A DNA stretch of 49,418 nucleotides, taken from Corynebacterium halotolerans. Lineage in GTDB: Bacteria; Actinomycetota; Actinomycetes; Mycobacteriales; Mycobacteriaceae. This document shows, one piece after another, positions 45,143-49,418 of the stretch (positions are counted from its first letter, which is position 1; each line of letters starts with the position of its first letter). Where the stretch lies: NCBI RefSeq assembly GCF_001056295.1, contig NZ_JVMD01000021.1, forward strand, positions 1 to 49,418, given 5' to 3'. The notes beneath the pieces are model-generated. The model was not told the DNA's origin, did no database searches, and worked only from the letters and a program-made list of their open reading frames with translations. The position numbers were made by a program, and so were the translations under genes.

Positions 45143-45601
45143 ATGAACGTCTCACGTCGCATCGAGCGCCGCGGCCGCGGCCCGCGCGGCCCCCTCCTCC
45201 CCCCGGAAGTCCCCCGGTGGCGCAGCCGCACCGAGGCGTTCGACCAGGCCGTCCTCGACGCATACGCCCCGATCGAGGCCCGCTGGCACGACCAGCTCGC
45301 CCACCTCGACATCGCCGTGGACACCGTGCCGCTCATGCACCTCCACCCCGGCGCGCTGCTTCCCGACGAAGTCGCCGCCGATGGGCCGATTCCCCTGGGC
45401 CGCCTCATCCCCGCCGGCGTGGACCGCCTCGGCCGTCCGACGCGGCCGCGGATCGTGGTGTTCCGCCGGCCCGTCGAAAAGCGCGCGCCCACCATGTCCG
45501 ACCTGCAGGACGTGCTGCGCAACGTGCTCGCCCGCCTGGTGGCGGTGCACCTGAACATCGACCCGTCGGTGGTGGACCCGGGGTACGACGACGGCTTCTA
45601 G
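45143..45601 (+). CDS. Zincin-like metallopeptidase-family protein lacking HExxH
   Basis: The 152-residue product begins MNVSRRIERRGRGPRGPLLP and corresponds by position to M. tuberculosis Rv3259 of the zincin-like family (PF06262). The family position of the HExxH motif here reads VLARLVAVHLNIDPS, so the first His and the Glu are absent and only one His remains. Catalysis by zinc is therefore unlikely. VFRRPVEKRAPTMSDLQDVL is the preceding conserved segment. A strong hairpin terminator follows the stop. Function unknown. Confidence 0.75.
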   Translation: MNVSRRIERRGRGPRGPLLPPEVPRWRSRTEAFDQAVLDAYAPIEARWHDQLAHLDIAVDTVPLMHLHPGALLPDEVAADGPIPLGRLIPAGVDRLGRPTRPRIVVFRRPVEKRAPTMSDLQDVLRNVLARLVAVHLNIDPSVVDPGYDDGF

Positions 45602-45608
45602 GGGAACG

Positions 45609-45636
45609 AAAAAAGACCCGGCGATGCCGGGTCTTC
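45609..45636. terminator. Bidirectional terminator between zincin-like gene and whiB2
   Basis: GACCCGGC (45615-45622) and GCCGGGTC (45626-45633) form an 8-bp stem with a 3-base loop, extended by AA/TT pairs. On the minus strand six T residues follow, ideal for ending whiB2 transcription. On the plus strand TTCTC follows. Confidence 0.9.
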
Positions 45637-45672
45637 TCGATTTCGGTCGGATGCGATCCTTTGCATGCGCCG

Positions 45673-46038
45673 CTACCCGATCTGCTTCTTCAGGCGGCGG
45701 CGCTCACGCTCCGACAGACCTCCCCAAATTCCGAATCGCTCGTCGTTCGCCAACGCGAACTCGAGGCATTCGTCGCGGACTCCGCAGGCCCGGCAAATCC
45801 GCTTGGCCTCACGGGTGGAACCGCCCTTCTCGGGGAAGAACGCCTCCGGGTCCGTTTGGGCGCACAGCGCCTGCTCCTGCCAATCCTCGTCGACCGCCTC
45901 GAAAAGTCCGGTCAGATCTTCGGCCCAATCCACCGGCGGGCGGGGCTGCTCGACTGCCGTCGTCTCGTGCACCTGGGACTCCCCCACGCTCGAATCCCGT
46001 CCCACGGCACGTCCGCCGAACACGGTGGACTCATCCAT
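45673..46038 (-). CDS. whiB2: WhiB2-type iron-sulfur regulator (WhcD/WhmD)
   Basis: The 121-residue product has an acidic, variable N-terminus and a Wbl domain with Cys in ALCAQTD, RICRACG and DECLEF for a [4Fe-4S] cluster, then GIWGGLSERERR and a short basic end. WhiB2/WhmD is needed for septation in mycobacteria; the corynebacterial counterpart is WhcD, which pairs with WhiA in division control. The ATG at 46038 is supported by AGGAGG seven bases upstream; a longer form would add atypical sequence. Confidence 0.93.
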   Translation of the reverse strand: MDESTVFGGRAVGRDSSVGESQVHETTAVEQPRPPVDWAEDLTGLFEAVDEDWQEQALCAQTDPEAFFPEKGGSTREAKRICRACGVRDECLEFALANDERFGIWGGLSERERRRLKKQIG

Positions 46039-46273
46039 GCGAGGCCTCCTGCCTGGTAAACGGGGTGGAAATTCGGTCACGCGAACCGCGGCGGGAATAA
46101 ATCTTCCGGGTGGTTAACTCGATTCCATCCGCAATCACACACTTGTGATTACACACGTGGAACCCCGCGAAGGTCAAGCGCTCAGGTTGATTCACCGCGA
46201 AAACTCAGGAAGCCGCCTAACGGCGATCCCCCCGGCGTGGGGGATGAAGCCGGGCTTGAGGCTTGCGACCGGG
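46039..46273 (-). promoter_or_regulatory. whiB2 upstream region with 18-bp inverted repeat
   Basis: These 235 bases hold no gene. AATCACA (46133-46139) and TGTGATT (46144-46150) form a perfect 7-bp inverted repeat with a 4-base centre, about 100 bases before the whiB2 ATG, with a further ACACACG next to it. The half-site order is opposite to a CRP/GlxR site (TGTGA...TCACA). An AT-rich stretch between (GGGAATAAATC, GGTTAACTCG) probably holds the promoter. Confidence 0.45.
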
Positions 46274-47386
46274 TCACACGTCCGTCGAGAACCGCACCCC
46301 ACCGTCGGGCAGGACCACCCCGGGCCACACCCGCGCCCCGGAAACGAGTTCACAGCGGGCGCCGATGTCCGCCCCCTCGCCGATGACCGCGTCGCGGATG
46401 ACGCTGCGCGGGCCGATCGTCGCGCCCGCCGCGATGATCGACCGCTCGATCACCGCGCCGGCGCCGATCTTCGCGCCGTCGAACACGACGGTCTGGTCCA
46501 GCCGCGCGCCCGCGCCGATTTCCGCGCCGCGCCCCACGACGGTGCCGCCGTACAGCAGCGCCCCGCCGCCCAGCGACGCCGACTCGTCGACCAGCGACTC
46601 GCCGTGGCGCCCCTCCAGCAGCGGCGACGGCGCGATGCCGCGCACCAGGTCGGACGAACCGCGCACGAAATCCGCGGGCGTGCCCATGTCGCGCCAGTAG
46701 GCGTAATCGACGTACCCGTACACGCGGCGGCCGTTGTCCAGCAGCGACGGGAAGATCTCCCGCTCGACGCTGATGGTCCGACCCGCGGGGATCTCGCCGA
46801 TCAACTCGCGGCGGAAGACGTAGCAGCCCGCGTTGATCTGGTCGGTCGGCGGGTCCTGGGTCTTCTCCAGGAACTCGAGCACCCGGCCGTCGTCGTCGGT
46901 GGGCACGCAGCCGAACGCGCGCGGGTCGGGCACGCGCACCAGGTGCATGGTCACGTCGGCGTTCTTCTCGGCGTGGGTCTTCAGGATCGCCCCCAGGTCC
47001 GTGCCGCCCAGGACGTCGCCGTTGAACACCATGGCGGTGCCGTGGCGCAGGCGGTCGTAGACGTTGCGGATGCCGCCGCCGGTGCCCAGCGGCTCGTCCT
47101 CCACCACGTATTCGATGTCCAGGCCCAGGTCGGAACCATCGCCGAAGTGTTCCTCGAACACCTCCGCCTTGTACGACGTCCCCAGCACCACGTGCGTCAT
47201 CCCGGCCGCCTTGATGCGCCCGAGCAGATGCTCCAGGAACGGCACGCCGGCCGTGGGCAGCATCGGCTTCGGCGTGCCGACGGTCAGCGGCCGCAACCGC
47301 GTGCCCTGCCCGCCGACGAGGATGACGGCGTCGGTGTTCGCCGCCAGCTCGGCCGCGTCCGTCGTGGACGTGTCATGGGTGGTCAT
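46274..47386 (-). CDS. manC: Mannose-1-phosphate guanylyltransferase
   Basis: The 370-residue product makes GDP-mannose from GTP and mannose-1-phosphate. The nucleotidyltransferase signature is AVILVGGQGTRLRPLT (about 20-35) with TPKPMLP following; metal and sugar contacts lie in FNGDVLGG and DYAYWRDMGTPADF. The C-terminal 100 residues are hexapeptide repeats (for example VGRGAEIGAGARL) forming a left-handed beta helix. It corresponds to Rv3264c. AGGAGG lies about 11 bases before the ATG. wbbL is upstream on the same strand after 70 bases. Confidence 0.93.
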   Translation of the reverse strand: MTTHDTSTTDAAELAANTDAVILVGGQGTRLRPLTVGTPKPMLPTAGVPFLEHLLGRIKAAGMTHVVLGTSYKAEVFEEHFGDGSDLGLDIEYVVEDEPLGTGGGIRNVYDRLRHGTAMVFNGDVLGGTDLGAILKTHAEKNADVTMHLVRVPDPRAFGCVPTDDDGRVLEFLEKTQDPPTDQINAGCYVFRRELIGEIPAGRTISVEREIFPSLLDNGRRVYGYVDYAYWRDMGTPADFVRGSSDLVRGIAPSPLLEGRHGESLVDESASLGGGALLYGGTVVGRGAEIGAGARLDQTVVFDGAKIGAGAVIERSIIAAGATIGPRSVIRDAVIGEGADIGARCELVSGARVWPGVVLPDGGVRFSTDV

Positions 47387-47456
47387 GGTTGAAGGGTTCC
47401 TCCTGGGTTTTCGCTTTACGACGGGACGTCGCAAAGCAATCACTTGTGCCTCGCGT

Positions 47457-48485
47457 TCAGGGGCGCGGGACTCGAGCCGCCACAGCCTTCTGCCTACGCT
47501 TCTTCGCGGCCAAAATGATGGTGCCACGCAGCGAGAGGCCGATTTTCAGCGCCCACCGGATGGGCGCGCGCCATGGGCCGGGCAATCGGTCGGACATGAA
47601 GCGGTACGCGGATTCGTGGTGCGCGCGGACGGTGATCTCCGGGTGCGACGACGCGGAATGGCCCTGCACATGGCGGATGACGGCGTCCGGGCAGAACACG
47701 TTGCGCCAACCGGCGCGGCCGAGGCGGTCGCCGAGGTCGACGTCCTCCATGTACATGAAGTAGCGGTCGTCGAATCCGCCGATGGATTCGAATGCCTCCC
47801 ACTTGAGCAGCAGGCAGGAGCCCGACAGCCAGCCGGCGTCGCGTTCGCGGGACATGTCGGCGTCGTCGCGGTAGCGGCGGGAGAACGGGTTGGACGGCCA
47901 GACGTCGGCGAGCAGGGCGTGGCCGATGCCGCCGACCAGGTCCGGCACCGCGCGCGCCGAGGGGTAGGCCGATCCGTCGGTTTCGCGGATCAGCGGGCCG
48001 ATCGCGCCGGCGCGGGGGTTGCGGGCGGCGCAGTCGAGCATCGCGTCGATGGACCCGGGTTCGAATACGACGTCGGGGTTGACGAGCAGCACGTAGTCGC
48101 CGCGGATCCGGCCGGCGTCGCGCATGGCCGCGAGTTCGGCGATGCCGATGTTCGCCGCCTTGCCGTAGCCGACGTTGCCGCCGGTCGGCAGGAAGATGAC
48201 GTCGCCGACGGTGCCCGTGCGGCCTTCTTCTTCGGCGCGGGCGGCTTCGGCTTCGGGGGCGCCGTCCTTCGAGCCGTTGTCGGCCATGACCAGGACGGTG
48301 CCCGCGGCGGTCGATCCGGGCAGCGAGTCGACCAGCGCCCGGATGTGCTCCCCCGGCGAGTACGTGACCGTGACGACGCCAAGGGGCCGGCCGGACTCGT
48401 CGCCCGCCCCGGTTGCCGCCCGGTTGTTCGCCTGGTTCACGATCGCGCACCTTTCTTTTCGCGTGTCGCCGCGCTCGTCATTCAC
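47457..48485 (-). CDS. wbbL: Rhamnosyltransferase WbbL (GT2 family)
   Basis: The 342-residue product resembles mycobacterial WbbL1, which adds rhamnose to decaprenyl-PP-GlcNAc to begin the linker between peptidoglycan and arabinogalactan. Motifs are VTVTYSPGEHIRALVDSLPG, ADNGSKDG, LPTGGNVGYGKAANIGIAEL, LVNPDVVFEPGSID, GWLSGSCLLLK and FMYMEDVDLGDRLGRAGW (catalytic ED). It is a cytosolic-face membrane-associated enzyme. The GTG at 48485 is chosen because TAGGGT ends seven bases before it (leaderless). A second GTG at 48440, with a weak AAAGG upstream, would give 327 residues. Confidence 0.9.
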   Translation of the reverse strand: MNDERGDTRKERCAIVNQANNRAATGAGDESGRPLGVVTVTYSPGEHIRALVDSLPGSTAAGTVLVMADNGSKDGAPEAEAARAEEEGRTGTVGDVIFLPTGGNVGYGKAANIGIAELAAMRDAGRIRGDYVLLVNPDVVFEPGSIDAMLDCAARNPRAGAIGPLIRETDGSAYPSARAVPDLVGGIGHALLADVWPSNPFSRRYRDDADMSRERDAGWLSGSCLLLKWEAFESIGGFDDRYFMYMEDVDLGDRLGRAGWRNVFCPDAVIRHVQGHSASSHPEITVRAHHESAYRFMSDRLPGPWRAPIRWALKIGLSLRGTIILAAKKRRQKAVAARVPRP

Positions 48486-48492
48486 GGCATAG

Positions 48493-48498
48493 ACCCTA
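48493..48498 (-). promoter_or_regulatory. Leaderless -10 box of wbbL
   Basis: TAGGGT followed by seven bases (CTATGCC) and GTG at 48485. The spacing is the same as at sigH, mtrA and DUF3499 in this window. Confidence 0.4.
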
Positions 48499-48827
48499 TG
48501 ACACCGGTCGGCTGGTTCGCCCCCGCCACTCCGGTGGGGGCAGCCGGGGTTGGCGCCCGGCCGGCCGGCTGGGGCGTGGCTGCTGGGCGAAATTTCTGGG
48601 AAGGGCGGGGGCGTTCGGCGGCTTGAGCTGCGTTGGTCGTGTTTCCCCCTGCCGTCTTTCCCGCGCGATCCTCCACGCGTGGACTTCCCCGTGCCGCCCT
48701 CACTGTTCGCCCCTCCCCGAGCGATCTTCACTATTCCCATCTCTTTGAGTGACTCATCTATATCTTCTGTAACTCTGCATCGACTGTTGGCATTGGGCGC
48801 CTCATTAGCCCGGGCCCCTTTCAAGCG

Positions 48828-48993
48828 CCGCCATCCAAAGCGCACCATCAACACCGCCTCCATCGAAACGGCCACATCAGGCGCGACATCAGAAGCGCCA
48901 CATCAGGTGCCACATCAAAACGGCGCCATCAAAGCGCCACCGCCACAAGGGAGCCATTCGAACGGTCCCATCAAGTGGCTCCATCAAAACGGC
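48828..48993. repeat. Degenerate short repeat tract next to the DUF222/HNH-type gene end
   Basis: The 48499-48983 interval holds no supported gene. Its right part is built from variable 10-15-base units around CATCAAAACGGC. Exact or near copies are at 48861-48872 (CATCGAAACGGC), 48913-48924 and 48982-48993, with shorter CACATCAG and CCATCAAAGCGC forms between. The last copy contains the stop codon of the gene to the right. On the minus strand the units read as repeated versions of the protein's C-terminal end (xPF-stop). The left part, 48499-48780, shows no structure I can interpret. Confidence 0.6.
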
Positions 48994-49418
48994 ACCGTCG
49001 GGTCCGGCCCCAACGGCCGCGGCGCCTGAGGAACAGACGCCGGATCCGTGTCATCCTCCGTGCACGGCCACCCATCATCGGTCGCATCGACCACCGCCCG
49101 CGCGTCCCCGGCCACCACCGGGTCCGGTGAATTCAACGGTCCGGCAACGAACTCCGCCATGTCACGCCCATACTTCGCGGTTTTCCTGGCGTGTTCCCGC
49201 AACGCCGCATCGAGTTCGGCTTGGTCCATCGCCTCCCGCGCTTCCGCCGCCGCGCGCATCTTCTTCTCGTTGTCGGCGCGGATGGTCTTCGCCAACCTGG
49301 TGGCCCGCTGGTCGAAGGTCTGGCGTTTGATGTGGGCGATCGGGCCATGCGGCACCGTCGTCGCCTGGGTTTCGCCGGTGTGGTCGCTCCACGTCACCGA
49401 CGCGTCGTCGTGCATCAC
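48984..49418 (-). CDS. C-terminal part of a DUF222/HNH endonuclease-like protein (runs off the window)
   Basis: The last 144 or more residues of a gene whose start lies beyond 49418. The visible part reads HDDASVTWSDHTGETQATTVPHGPIAHIKRQTFDQRATRL, followed by a Lys/Arg/Ala-rich helix (TIRADNEKKMRAAAEAREAM) and an acidic Pro-rich end (DPTVPF). This resembles the region after the HNH motif in corynebacterial DUF222-HNH proteins, a multicopy family related to mycobacterial REP13E12 proteins. The HNH residues themselves are not in the window, so the call is tentative. Confidence 0.5.
   Translation of the reverse strand: MMHDDASVTWSDHTGETQATTVPHGPIAHIKRQTFDQRATRLAKTIRADNEKKMRAAAEAREAMDQAELDAALREHARKTAKYGRDMAEFVAGPLNSPDPVVAGDARAVVDATDDGWPCTEDDTDPASVPQAPRPLGPDPTVPF

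Noticed and set aside
47457..48875. Extended wbbL frame starting near 48875
   Set aside because: The added N-terminus is low-complexity sequence read through the repeat tract and intergenic region, with no glycosyltransferase features. A leaderless promoter marks a later start.

Overview
The window is GC-rich, densely packed actinobacterial chromosome. Its gene content and order follow, with gaps and insertions, the Mycobacterium tuberculosis block from about Rv3198 (uvrD2) to Rv3265 (wbbL1). Corynebacterial-type features are whiB1 (whcE) next to rshA-sigH, whiB2 (whcD) beside the mannose genes, mtrA-mtrB-lpqB, and a DUF222/HNH-type gene at the right edge. A high-GC Corynebacterium or close relative in the Mycobacteriales is the best guess; this is inferred from synteny recalled from memory, not from a search. 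I saw no CRISPR array, rRNA, tRNA, insertion sequence or prophage.

Layout. (1) 1-559: no convincing gene; two small repeats and a terminator. (2) 560-13580, minus strand: a tight run of DUF3107, DUF3152 metalloprotease-like protein, MoeB/ThiF-like enzyme, a TIGR02569 protein, adnA, adnB, a TrkA-type K+ channel, uvrD2 and a small SDR-type protein. Several junctions are ATGA overlaps. The core is double-strand-break processing (AdnAB) plus UvrD2. (3) 13656-17658: DEAD-box RNA helicase and a membrane-anchored beta-propeller protein (+), a small membrane protein (-), and a diacylglycerol-kinase-like lipid kinase (+). (4) 18009-20553: whiB1 and the 24-residue ribosomal protein bL37 (+), sigH-rshA (-), a YbaK-type deacylase (+) and an SRAP protein (-). 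This is a redox/stress control cluster. (5) 20612-24265 (+): aroA, rsgA and a ClC chloride channel. (6) 24262-27713 (-): acyl-CoA desaturase and its ferredoxin-type reductase under a promoter with two palindromes, then a DUF6912 protein and a HAD hydrolase. (7) 27825-33260: a DUF6459 (Rv3235-like) gene (+), secA1, a membrane-anchored cysteine protein, hpf and comF (-). (8) 33272-39483 (-): lpqB, mtrB, mtrA, tmk and sahH. (9) 39562-44603: a DUF4259-like protein, a Pro/Thr/Glu-rich lipoprotein (+), then manA, an SIS-like protein and phosphomannomutase (-). (10) 44655-49418: DUF3499, a zincin-like protein (+), whiB2, mannose-1-phosphate guanylyltransferase and rhamnosyltransferase wbbL (-), a degenerate repeat tract, and the 3' end of a DUF222/HNH-type gene.

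Together the genes serve repair, envelope precursor supply (manA, pmm, manC, wbbL), secretion (SecA), envelope stress sensing (MtrAB-LpqB), thiol/oxidative stress response (SigH-RshA, WhiB1) and ribosome hibernation (HPF). Many starts look leaderless: a TAnnnT-type -10 box lies 6-8 bases before an ATG or GTG.

No wholly new multi-gene system is evident. The observations most worth following are regulatory: a LexA-box-like site before adnAB, a 24-bp start-site module shared by sigH and mtrA, tandem palindromes on the desaturase promoter, and a probable CTG start for rsgA. Two proteins have lost family-defining residues: the MoeB-like enzyme its zinc cysteines, and the zincin-like protein its HExxH.
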